This document shows, piece after piece, positions 11,867-24,169 of a DNA stretch of 64,000 nucleotides (position 1 is its first letter; each line of letters begins with the position of its first letter). A model generated the notes under the pieces. That model was not told where the DNA came from, searched no databases, and saw only the letters and a list, made by a program, of their open reading frames with translations. This DNA comes from Labia minor (taxonomy: Eukaryota; Arthropoda; Insecta; Dermaptera; Spongiphoridae), in contig OY720350.1 in assembly GCA_963082975.1 (NCBI GenBank), positions 24,337,875 to 24,401,874 on the forward strand. Reading direction: 5' to 3'. Both the position numbers and the translations under genes were made by a program.

Positions 11867-11945
11867 AAGTTTAAAGTTAAAGTTAAAGTTTAAGTTTAAA
11901 GTTTAAAGTTAAAGTTTAAGTTTAAGTTTAAAGTTTAAAGTTTTA
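11829..11945 (+). repeat. Poly-A tract followed by a TTTAAAG-type minisatellite
   Basis: An A tract of about 35 bases (11829-11863) is followed by about a dozen variants of a 6-7 base unit, AAAGTT(T), in alternating arrangement up to 11945. The joint could mark the tail of an old retroposed copy, but no body is recognisable upstream. Confidence 0.75.
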
Positions 11946-11949
11946 AAAA

Positions 11950-12885
11950 TTATTTGACTTATTAAAACACTAAAAAAAAATAATTTCTCATTTTTTTATT
12001 AAACTAGGATAAAATTTATACCTTTTACCTTTAAATAAAAAAGAAAAAATATTCAATCATTTGAAATAATAATGATAATTTAAGATAAATATGATTTAAT
12101 TATTTAATCGAAATGATATTTAAATATTAAAAACTAATTTAAAAAATTAAATATAATCATTATTTGTGTGGGAATTGTTAGAATTATTAATTATATTCAT
12201 TGTGTCGGAAATGGAATTTTATATAGATTTTTATAAATTAATTTTAAATAGAGGTATAGAAGAATATTGGTATGTATTTTCCTTTTAATCGGTTCAACCA
12301 ATTTTGAATCCATAATGTCACAATTTTCCGGACTTTCTGTATAGTCATGAAAAAAATTTTAAAGTCACTTAAGGATTGTAGAGGTCATGAAACCCGAACA
12401 AATGCAAAATTAATATATTTTAACTTTTATCCCCTTTGAGTTAAGAATTACAACAAAAAAAAACAAGATTGAAAATGAAAGAAAATATAAAAAAGCAAAA
12501 AAACATGAATTTATCTAATTGTACAATTATTAATGAAATGAATAAATAATTAATGTTATTTAAATAGGCCTTATTTATATCCATTTCGATTATCGATTTT
12601 TTAAATTCAAATATATAAAATAATTAACAACTAAATAGATAAATATTTGTGCTCATTTCATATAATAAAATAGAATTAATCTCAGTAAAAAGTTCTTTCT
12701 ATAGGTGCTGGAGAAATTGAAAGCTGAAGCTTAAAGAAAATTTGAAATAATAATATAAATTTTGCATATTGAAGATCACACGGCCAAATGCTACTTTATT
12801 CACTCCTTCAAATACAAAGTCAATATTTAATAAATTTATATTTATATTTCATAATATATAAAAATTAAAAAACTGTCTTAACTTT
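11950..12885. other. AT-rich sequence, nothing identified
   Basis: It is low-complexity. No exon, RNA gene or repeat border could be supported. Confidence 0.5.
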
Positions 12886-13192
12886 TTACTTTCCCGCATA
12901 CTTCGTATAAGGGAAGTATTGGAATCGTCAAAAATTTCGACTTCGAGATTTTGATAGATCTTGACGTTTTAGACCTCCCTGAGTCGGAAAATATGTATGT
13001 ATGTAGGGGAGAGTGGTGATACTTGATCCCCACTTTGGTTTTTTTCATATATTTCGGGCTATATTCGTGAATTTGAAATTCTGTTTGAAAGAGTTGATGA
13101 CATGGTTCCTTACATTCCACTTGGCACCAGGTTTGTAACCAATAACTTTCACGATTACGAAAAAAGTGATGTTTATTGTAATGTACTCCCAA

Positions 13193-13228
13193 GGATCAAG
13201 TATCCCTCATATGAGGGATACTTGATCC
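13193..13228. repeat. Perfect 36-bp palindrome
   Basis: Bases 13193-13228 are identical to their own reverse complement (centre CATATG). Each half repeats the GATACTTGATCC motif found at the ends of the surrounding element. It may be a transposase binding cluster or an internal copy of the end. Confidence 0.8.
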
Positions 13229-13387
13229 CTTGGAGTGGGATACTTGTTCCCAGGGATTTGTACCCACTGCCACTTATAAGCGGGGCGGACGCTAGCCGCT
13301 CATAGTGTGATAATATATATTTTCCCTTGTGTCACTTAAAATTACTTATTTTAAACGATAACTAATATATATCCCTCATATAAGTGG

Positions 13388-13490
13388 CAACGGGTATAAA
13401 TACCCGCCCCGCTTTTAAGTGGCAGTCCCCGCAACGGGTATAAATACCCGCCCCGCTTATAAGTGGCAGTCCCCGCAACGGGTACAATAC
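13388..13490 (+). repeat. Short GC-richer tandem repeat
   Basis: A unit of about 50 bp containing AACGGGTATAAATACCCG, CCCCGCTT and AAGTGGCAGTCCCCGC occurs twice, with the start of a third. Each unit contains the palindrome CGGGTATAAATACCCG. An inverse of CGCTTATAAGTGGCA lies at 13269-13285. Confidence 0.7.
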
Positions 13491-13981
13491 AAATGTGTTA
13501 ATATATAAATAATACAACAATAATAATTATCAAAATTGCCTTCTTAAAAGGAGAATCTCGTGGTGGGTGATACAGGATCAAGTATCACTTAACGCTAAGG
13601 GATCAACTATCCCCCACTTAACATAAAAAATTAATAAATTGGAAAATGTCAAAAAAGTCGGTCTGTACGAAAAAGCTATGTCATTTTAAATAGCCAATAA
13701 AAGGTGCAATTTAAATGTATCAACCAATTCTTTACAACATTTAACACAAGAAAATAATATGACTTACCCTTAAGTTGAAAAAAAACTTTGAGGTAGCAGT
13801 TAAAAGAATATATATATTATTTGTCTATGTCATCAACTCAAGCGGCTACCATTACACGGATTCAATAAATAAACAACACTACCACCCAGTGATGCCAACA
13901 AAACGGCGACAAAACGTTCTAAGACGGGAAATTTCAATGGGGATCAAGTATTACCCAGGATCAAGTATCACCACTCTCCCC

Positions 13982-14012
<31 letters not shown>

Positions 14013-14312
14013 TGTCTGTAAGCAAATTTACTCAAAAACTAATCAAGCTAGGACTTCGAAATTTGGTACAACGGTTTTATTCACAGTTTGTAGATTTCTA
14101 TCAAAATTTCGTCAAAATCGGTTAACCGGAAGTGGTACTTTACCTACAATGGTTGCGTTTACCTTTCAAGTAAAGTACCAGTTTGCTTCGAGATATTTGC
14201 TTCATATTTTGTATATAGATTTAAAAATATGAAAAAAATTGAGATACCAAATTTCATCATGATCTGACTGCCGGAAGTGACATTTTACCTATACAAGTAG
14301 CGTTTCTTTTTT

Positions 14313-14840
14313 ACCGACCGACGATAGTAAGGGAGGTATTGTTTTCACACCAAATTTCACCTATGGATATTTTTAGGTACATATCTCCACGAATCATGCA
14401 TTTTCTTAACAGAAAAAAGTATTTTTAGCATTATGTCTGTCCGTCCGTCCACTGTGTGTCCGTAGAGATGTGTACAGCTTGAACGGCTTAACAGATTTTG
14501 ATGAAATTTGGTATATTTACTTAATGCATCAGTATGATGAATGGATCAACTTTTGGTGCAAATCCGGAAACCGGAAGTGCTAGTATTGCCGATCGAAGAG
14601 AGGAAGTGAAGGGTTATTTTCATATCAAATTTCACGTGAAGGCATATCTCCACGTGTTATTCACTTTGTATTGGTTTTATCCTCGAGAAAAATCATCTTC
14701 ATTAGTTTTTTCTTAATTTAAAATTATATGACGTCACCCAGCACTTCATGACGTCACAGCCAGCCCTTATATATTATAAATAAAATAAAATTAAAAATAT
14801 TTATATTATATCCATATCTGTTTTTTTTACATTTAAAATA
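14313..14840 (+). mobile_element. Helentron-like repeat R1, copy nested in F3
   Basis: It starts ACCGACCGACGATAG after a T run, as do the other R1 copies, and carries a GTCC microsatellite (14448-14462), ETS-like CCGGAAGTG, and the ATGACGTCAC blocks. It lacks the 3' inverted repeat and hairpin of the full copy at 35261-35880. F3 sequence resumes at about 14840. Confidence 0.65.
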
Positions 14841-15212
14841 TCAGTTAACCGGAAGTAGCACTTTATTACTTTCTAAATATTCTTCACAACTCTTTATACC
14901 TATTTATATGCGGGAAAGTCTAGGGGAGGACACTCCCGCTTATTTATAAATCCTTTTATTTCCTTAAACACAATTCCATAGAAAGTCAAAATTATAATAA
15001 AATATTAAAAATGAATATACATGTATAAATAATATTATTATTTATAATATAGTGAAATCTTAACAATTATCAGTACAATTTTAATTATAAATTATATACA
15101 TTAGAAATTATATATATACTATACTATATTCAAATAGACTAATAAAAATAAATAAGATACAATTATTTAGATGAGATCAACTTTTTTTTAAAAATAAATT
15201 TTACTTTATAGT

Positions 15213-15362
15213 TTAATTGTACTCATTTTTATTTTCCAAATTGTTTGTATTTTCAATTGCCCATGGTTGTTGCTCTCCAGAACCAAAAATTGATATTATA
15301 ATTATAGCCAAAATAGAAACAGCAGCAATTACAGAGTAGATAATCGCCCATCCATTTTCTAA
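15213..15362 (-). CDS. SLC17-type transporter last exon (TM12 and tail)
   Basis: It encodes LENGWAIIYSVIAAVSILAI, the GSGEQQPWA motif typical of the family's end, and an Asn/Glu-rich tail to TAA 15213-15215. It follows acceptor TTGGTTTCAG in phase 0. Confidence 0.85.
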   Translation of the reverse strand, partial: LENGWAIIYSVIAAVSILAIIIISIFGSGEQQPWAIENTNNLENKNEYN

Positions 15363-18300
15363 CTGAAACCAAGATTCATAAAATATAAAGAATAATTTAT
15401 ATAATAATATAATAATAAATATAACACATTTTTATATATTTACATATTCTATTTTATATCGATCAATATAAATTAATTAAAAAATAGAATAATAATATTA
15501 TTTATAATTTCATGAAATTTTTATTAATTTATTTTTTAAATATTTTAAAAAATATATATACATGTATCAAAACATTTTTAGGGACATTTTTTGTAATAAT
15601 TTAATATATAATAATTTAAAATTTTCATAAATATTGTTTTAATTATTATATATGTACCATTATCATATATCCGGCAATTATTGTAGCTGCAATACCAGCG
15701 ATATTTCCTAAAGTGTTGCTCATTCCAGAGATGACACTGGCATGTTGTCTGCCTAAATCCAAGGGATTGGAAATGAGACTTCCAAAAGATACGCCATTGA
15801 ATCCAAAAGCAATCGACAAACAACACACCATACCTATAGTAAACAAACAAAAATACTTTTTTTTCGATTTTTATTTCAAACACACTCTTACCTTTAAATA
15901 TTTTTTATTTTTTTTATGATAATAGTAATAACTCGACATAGTTCAAGGGGTATAATCTTGAGTTATGGGACTTAAGTCGTTAGTTCAAAGTTAATCAAAT
16001 TCCAAAAAATTAAAAAATAATAAATATTATTAAATAGAAAATAAATGTTTTTTTAGCATAGTTTTAGACATAGAAATATTCATAAGGGTACATGGAACTA
16101 GCCAGACGGAAGAACATGTAATCAAATTGATCATGTACTGGTAGACAGAAGACGCCAATCTAATATTCTGGATGTTAGAGTTTATAGAGGGGCAGATTGT
16201 GATTCGGATCATTATTAATAAAATTGAGAGATCGGCTCTCGACGCGCAACACGAAGTTAGGAGAAATTAATAAAAAACGATACAATTTAGATAATTTTAA
16301 AAACGAGGAATTGCAAGACCTCTATGCATTTCCAGATATAGTTAGAATTATAAAATCGAGAAGGCTACGGTGGGCAGGATACGTGGCTAGAATGGGGGAG
16401 GGAAGAATGGCAAAAAATATATTGGGGAGGAGACCCAGTGGGAAACGCCCGCTTGGAAGACCAAGGACGCGGTGTGTAGATAATGTAGGAAGGGACGTGA
16501 GAGAGATGGGAGAGGAGAGGGATTGGAGGGTTGTGGCTCAGAATAGGGACACTTGGAGAAGTGTGGTTGCTTTCGAGTTCCGTAGAGCCACATAGATAGA
16601 TAGATAGATAAATAGCATAGTTTTAATTAATAAATCCAAATAATATTAAAAATGGAAAATAATGAGCAAACTTTTTTTTATCAAAGTTTGAGATTTCTTG
16701 GCTAGTCTCAGACACACAAAACAAATATATTATTAAACCTTAAATATTTAATGTCTCTTTTAAGGCCTCAAAAATTGTTTCAATCGTCTCAAAAAGATCA
16801 GGATACCAATAAAATTATATTGTTCGGGGCGGGCAAGCCGGGCGACTGCCGGGGGCGCCAACTTTTGAGGAGCGCTGATATAAAAATTAAAATAAGTTTT
16901 TACATTCAATATTTTTATGTAATTTTGATTTTTGGACTTTTTTAATATTTGTTTAATTTGCAGTAAATTTATGTCATTACACTGCTCATCCCTAATTAAA
17001 ATAATCATTTATATTAATATACTAAAATTATAAATGTAGGATAAAAATATTTACCTCCTTTATCTGTAATGACTAATAGCATCATTAATAAAATTGTTTG
17101 TAAAGTAAGACTCACTCCAACCCATAATTTACGAACCTAAAATAACAAAGAAAAAAAAATATTTATTTCTTCTCTACTACTTTAAAAAAGGATTACATTT
17201 TGAGAAAAATTAATTTAATTCAACATTTATATTTAAAGTTTATATAATTTTATTTCTTTATTTTATTAAAGAAAATAATATAAAATATGTGGTTAAGCTA
17301 GAATAGAAGAAATATTTAAATGAAGTTTAAAAAAATTTTAAACAAAAATAAATAAATTCGATAATTACCATTGTGGTAGTTAAATAATTATGTGCAATAA
17401 TATAATCAGCGAGTCGTCCTGATATTGGTAACATAATTGATATGCTAGCGTATGCAATCGCTGACATATAACCCACAAAATTCAAATCAAATTGTAGAAC
17501 ATCTAAAACAAAAATTTTTTTTTAAAATAATTTATTAAATTCTAGTAAAAAAACAATTTACAATTAAATATTTTTTCATTAAATTCATTAATTCTTTCAA
17601 TATTATATATATCATCCCATTACATTTAGTTGGGGTTTGTGATCTTTTAACCCCCCCCTTCCCAATCTACTCGTATTTTTTAAATGTACAGGACGTATGA
17701 ACAATGAATAATTGATTATTTTACTTTTAATTACTATTTTTATATTTCGATTTCAATGACTCAATAAAAATATTTTTGATCTTGTTTTCATGGAAATGAT
17801 ATTCAGAATATTCTATTAATATATTTAAATGTTAAAAAAATTTTAAATTTTTATTATATTCCTATAAATTTATATTATTATATTCCTATAATTTAATTTT
17901 TAATCAAATTTGATTAAAAAGACGTGATTAAGGCCTTATTGCTATCTACTATATCTATCTCCCGTGACTCTACTATCTCTCTGAAAGTTCTTGGCCGCAG
18001 CAACTACATTTCACCAAATGGGTCAATTCTGAGCCCATCCCAAGCCATCTAACTCTTATTATCTCCCACCTCTAACGTTCCTTTCTACATTATCTGCCTA
18101 TTGAGTCCTTGATCTTCCAACATAATGTTTCCCTGACCGGTATCCTCTCAAATAGATTTTTCGCCAGTCTTTCCTCTTCCATTCTCGCTATATGTCCAAC
18201 CTTCTCGATTTTATTACCCTAACTGAAATGAATGTCTTGCAATTCGTCATTATGTAGGTTGACTCACCTTTCTTTGACCCATAAATGCTGAGAAGAATCC

Positions 18301-21300
18301 TATTCTCAAATACTTTAAATCTACTCTCGTCCCCAGGGTCATTGACCATGCCTCATAACTCAACAGGCAAAATAATAGTTTTATAAATTTTAATTTTGAT
18401 TCTTTGGATAATAATTTTGATGAGATAAGCCCTTTGGCTGCACATTAACAGGCGTTATACGATTAAAACGTTAATTTAAATTCCTCTAGAATGTTATTAC
18501 CATTCGTGATTATAGTATATAATTATTTAAATATTTCTATGCGTGTATGTGGGTGTGTTTTGCATTTAAATATTTTGTGAATTAGTTTTATTCTTCTCTG
18601 ATACTAACATAAATATTTTGTTTTAGCACTATAAATTTTGAGACCAACCTCTTTTCCCGTGTCTGTTAGATTTTCTATAAAAAAACTCTCTGACTTTCGT
18701 ACGTCCTACTCAAGGACATCGCCTATCAAGTCGGTTAAATCAATTAGGTGTCCTATGCTCAGTAGAACTGGTCCTATCAACCTCTACCTTGATTTTCTTG
18801 AGCGGAGGTGCTATCTAGTAGCTTTCCCAATTTTGATCCCGTAGACTGAGTTGACTCCGTCCCATAGACCCGAGCTAGAGAAATTCCCTCGGAAGACCCG
18901 GGACTTGAACTCGGGACCGCTAACCTCTCACCCTGTGGCGCGATATTCTATATTTAATTGAATTTGCCGAGAATTTCCTATTATACTTATTGCTAAGAGA
19001 GGAGATTGAAATAATAGCTGTGGTAAGATTTACACGTATATCGATAACTTAATATGCCACTGTCAGGTTTAGTTAAATTATATAAAAAGATAACTGTCTA
19101 TAACTCATAGTTATATAATCTATTTTTTTATGAAAATTTGGTAAAATATGCAAATTACTGCTTTTAATATGAATAAAAATTTTTTTAGACAAATCAGTAG
19201 TTTTTGAATTAAAAAAAAATATAGAAAAAAATATTCAATTAAAATTCTATTGGTGTAAATTCTAAGTTCCTCAAAAATTATAAAAATTTGAAAAAAAAAG
19301 TTTTTTGTTATTTTTTTTCTATTTTTATTTTTAATTCAAAAACTACAAATTTGTAATTTTAATATGATATTAGTGTACAATCAAATAGAATAGAATAAAT
19401 TAATTTTCCTTTATAATAAGTAGGCATCATAGTTAAGATGGTGTTGAAACCATACTGGCTGCAGAAAAAGGTAAATATATTGGCTAAAACTGGTGGTGAG
19501 GTGAGAATTGCTTTCCATGGATGGCTCGTCTTCTCCTGATTCATGCAAAAAATAAAACCATTGAATTATAAGATACATGTTATTTTATTTTATTATTGGT
19601 ACATTTGAAAATTACCGTGGACTCAATTTTCTCTTCTTTTAATTTTTCTGTTATAAAAATTAATTCTTGTTTTGTAATAAATCGATCACTGGATGGTTTT
19701 TCAGAATAGAAAAATATCCAAAGCGCAAGCCATATTAATCCTAATCCCCCTGAAATTATATTTTTTTTTTAAACAATCATAATTTATTTTACAAGATTCT
19801 AGAATTTATCTTAAAAAATATAGATATTTTTAAAAGCAAGTCCTTACATAAAATTTTGAAAAGGTACATTAATTATAATTAAATAATTAATTAAATTAAT
19901 TTTAAAAATTAAATTCATTCGTATGCTAAAAATTATTTAGTATATTATTATTTATTTTATAAATGTCTACCAGTCATACAAACAATTTTTTTGATTATCT
20001 AATTTATATATATATATACTATATATATATAATTGCGAAAAACCACCTTGGTAATTTATTGATTATATTTGTGGTCCACCGAACTTCAAGTCGAGAGATC
20101 GAACCTCGCCAACTTTACTTATATTTAGGATTAAATAATTTATTTCAAATAAATGTGAATCCCCAAAGCCAATATAAAATTAGAATTTTCAAATATTTTT
20201 ATTCAATTGTGTGTTATTGATTGCTTAAATGATAATTTAATCAATTACCTGGGAAATAAAAGAAGCTTTGCCATCCTAGTTGTTGTGATAAAACACCACC
20301 AATTAAAACGATGATGATAGATCCACAATTACCACCAGTGAATGTATAAGTGATAAGTGAATTACGTTCTAATGGTGGTGCCCATTCTGCCCAAATAGCA
20401 GGACATGTCGGATACAGTGGACCCTGCTCAATACATCCAAAAATACTAATAATTAATAAAATAATTTAAATTAATAAAATTTCAATTAAAATATTAATTT
20501 TTAGTTTCGATTGATGTTAATTTTAATATATTGTAACCGAGGGATATGACGCAGTTAGGAGAATGACGCGTTTTCTATATTTCGAAAACTAACTCCTTTA
20601 TGAAAGGGATTAGGAGTCGATTTTGGTGTAGGGATGGCAGTGAGGGACAATAGTAGCCACCTACTTGATCAGATGAAGCGTGTCTACTTTAGTTATAAGC
20701 CAACCGTCGTCAGATGAAGCGTGTCTACTTTAGTTATAAGCCAATTTGTTTCACCATCTTTATTTCAAGTATAGTATGTAATATATTCTACGTTTCTGCA
20801 CATTCTTTAAAATCAAAATTAAGACTTGTTTAGTCACTCATTCAAATGGTATATCGAATTCCGTGTGTGAGGGATATGACGTACGTTTTATATTAGCTTA
20901 ACATTGAAAAATTGAACTCTCCAAACCAATTTAGTAAGACAGGAAAATATCCATAGTCACAGATATGTATAAATATATTATTTAAGTTATGTACACTTTT
21001 AATTGTTAAAAATTACCTAATTAAATATTTAATCATTTCAAATTTATAAGTTTTTATTTTTGTAAATTTTAGTAGTTCTTATTTTAAGAATGCGACGGAT
21101 ATAACACGCCTTATACCTGCTTACCAGTGACTTCTGAAAGGCCATGAAACAAAACGGATAGTTGTGAAAATGGCCCGTTGTGTCGATATACTTTTTGTGG
21201 TCCGCGGTTTTGTGGAAAATTGAACCCCCCCCCCCCAAACAATCTAGTAAAACGAGGGAAATTCATAGTCACAGATTTTTGTCATATTATTTATCATATG

Positions 21301-24122
21301 TACTTTTGTAATTCTTAAAACTTATTTAATTCAATATTTAAATATTGCAAGTAATTTCACAAGTCATATCCTCCACACCGGTTGCGCAATATCACCCCCT
21401 CCCTGTTAGAGATATTGCCGAAAAGATGACATTTTTATTTTTGGTAAATTTTAATAGTTCTTATTTTAGGGATAAAGCTGTAAGCTTTTATATGAATACC
21501 TTCTTAACTGCGTAAATCAAGATACAACATCAATCAGAAAAAATAAAAAAAATAAATCTTGCAATTTGTAATCTTATTAAGTTTTATAATCATTCTTCTT
21601 TATGGATTTATATATATATATATATATATGTTATTAATACATTGTTTAATATATTGAATACTTCAAATAGATTAAAATACCACGTCTAACGAATTAAATA
21701 AAGATAATAAAAACCGAAAAAACACTTGAACATTTGACACAAATTAAGATATTATTTAATCTTTATCTATAATCTCTTTTATAATTTGACATGATTCTTC
21801 TTCCTATTAATTATTAAAAATGACTTATTCACTTATTTATTTAGTTATCTTTTCATTTAAAACAAATATATAGTTTGAGAGGATATCTTATCAATTACTA
21901 GAACTATAAATATATATATATATATATATATAATTCAGTAATCATTAAGTATATGAAATGATCGAAATAATTAATTCATTGTTGGTTAATTTTCACTAAA
22001 ATTATTACATAGAGAAATGCTCAAAAATAAAATGTAATTCTACAAAAATTTGTATCAAAATTTAATAATAAATTTTATATTTTACAATTTTATTTCTTTA
22101 TCAATGTTGATATGTAAATACTTGTATTGTTTAATTTTTTTTTTTAATAATATATATTATAGTGTAAGAGCTAACTGAATTATAATATATTTATATATTT
22201 TTTTATAAAGATTACATTATATCTTAGATATATAAAATTTTAATTAAAAATTAATTGATTATATCTTTAGCTAAAACAAGGAGTATATAAATTTTTTAAA
22301 ATTATATATATATTATATTATTAAGGTGACCAACAGTCCTCCATTTGTCAGCTCTGTCCTCCTTTTGTAAGTGTCCTCCTAACTGTCCTTCTTTTTGATA
22401 TCTGTCCAGTTTTTTGAAATATTATGGACATTTCGTTTTTTTCAAAATTTTTTCAATTTGCTTCTAAAAAAAAAGACAAACATTTTCTGGACTAATGTTT
22501 TGAACATTTCCGAATTTTTTCCAAAATTTTTTTCAATTTGGTTTCAAAGGTAAAATGTCCTGATTTGGTGTTTTCAAAATATGGTCACCTTAATATATAT
22601 TTTTATATTTGGATATGGAATTTCTTTTGCTGCAATCTATGAGACGGAGTCCATTCTGTCTCAGGGATCAAAATTGAAAAGCTGCTTGATAAAAAAATAG
22701 CGCCTCCGATCAAGAAAATCAAGATAAAGGTTGGGAGGACCCGTTCTACTGATCATAAAATACCTTACCTCCGCTTAGGCGCCCACCGACTTGATTGGCG
22801 TAGACAGAATTTTTTTTTAAATATACATATAAATATTATTAAAGATGAAATCGCAAGTGGATTACAAAAACCAGGAATTGCATTATCTCTATGCGTTATT
22901 GTCATAAAATAGTGAAGGTTGGGAGAGACTCATGACTCAAATGAACGAATATATAACTAGATATTGGTTTACTGTTGGTAGACCAAGGACACGATAAACA
23001 GATAATGGAAAGATAAACGTGAGAGAATTGTTGGATATAGATATAAAGTTGGGGTGAGACAGCACTCAATAATGACGTTTAGAAGAATGTGGGTAAAGTG
23101 GCCAATAGACTAAATAGATAAATAATTAGATATATTATATGTAAAAATATGACTTACAGAAAAAATACCAAGTAGAATTCGAATAATGATCATTCCAGTT
23201 GCGTCCAACATGGTTGCTACTGGCGTTAAAAGGGAGATGATTGCTGGGATTCCAATGGAACACCCCAAAATAATTTTGGATCCGTATCGGCAGGCGAGCC
23301 AGCCACCAAATAATTGAGTTGTAAAGTAACCATAATAGAAGGAGGAGAGAATATGTCCAATTAGTCCACGCTTAACCCAATCGAACTCTGCTTGCTGCTC
23401 AGCCATATATAATTATAAATAATTAATATAAATATATATAATTATAAATTTACACTTCTCAAAAATAGACAAGTAAATTATATTTATAATATAATTCAAA
23501 ATATTTTTGATTTTTTTAATATTTTTTAAAACTTATGCAACATTAAATTTTTTAAATTACTAATTAATTAATCAATTAATAAATTATACATATCTTAGAA
23601 ATTAAAGAAAAAATATTAATTGGTAATTGATAAAATATGAATTATACTTTACAAGCAATCTTTTAAAATTTTTATTTTTTTTTCTTAATATTGTTTACTT
23701 TTGTTTCCATTTTTTTATATGATATTGCTTATCGCAAAACTTTCATAAGAAATTTTTTAAATAAAAATAGATCTATATTCTCCCTAGTAATAAAATAAAT
23801 TCGCAAAATTTCATTTCAATTGGACGGACCGTTTAGGAATATATAAACAGAGAGGCATTCTTTTTTATATACATACATAGATTAATATTATCCGATTAAT
23901 ATAATCATTAAGGTTAATTTTAAGATTAGTCTCGAATTATTATAATTAACTATTGAAGTAAATTTCTTCTAGTAATATAATATACTTGTTTTCATAACTG
24001 AGTAGGTATTTTTACTATCTCGCCAGAAATAGTATAGCGATCACGAAAATTTTGATGTTTTTATACGTTTTGAAGGTTCCTGAATCATTTTCACTAAGGT
24101 TGAGACATTTTTCTCTCTCTCT

Positions 24123-24169
<47 letters not shown>

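Larger units (their letters stand above)
13009..13981. mobile_element. Inverted-repeat DNA element nested in the GTAT microsatellite
   Basis: The ends are perfect inverses for about 25 bases (left GGGGAGAGTGGTGATACTTG…, right ending …CACCACTCTCCCC). Its flanks are TA inside GTATGTA repeats, so a TA or short target duplication is likely. GATACTTGATCC-type motifs recur inside. No transposase frame is present, so it is non-autonomous. Confidence 0.7.
12888..14942 (+). mobile_element. Helentron-like (HINE) repeat, family F3, with two nested insertions
   Basis: The 5' end ACTTTCCCGCATA (12888-12900) follows a T run. Its inverse TATGCGGGAAAGT lies at 14907-14919, and a hairpin GGGAG-gaca-CTCCC follows at 14924-14937 just before the end. 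A GTAT microsatellite lies inside. Subterminal inverted repeats, a microsatellite and a 3' hairpin without target duplication are the known plan of non-autonomous Helentrons (HINE, DINE-1). The interior has repeated CCGGAAGTG motifs and no open frame. Insertions at 13009-13981 and 14313-14840 enlarge it. Function beyond mobility is not visible. Confidence 0.65.

Noticed and set aside
11866-11945. Telomere-like repeat
   Set aside because: The unit is AAAGTT(T), not TTAGG or another known telomere unit, and it is internal and short.
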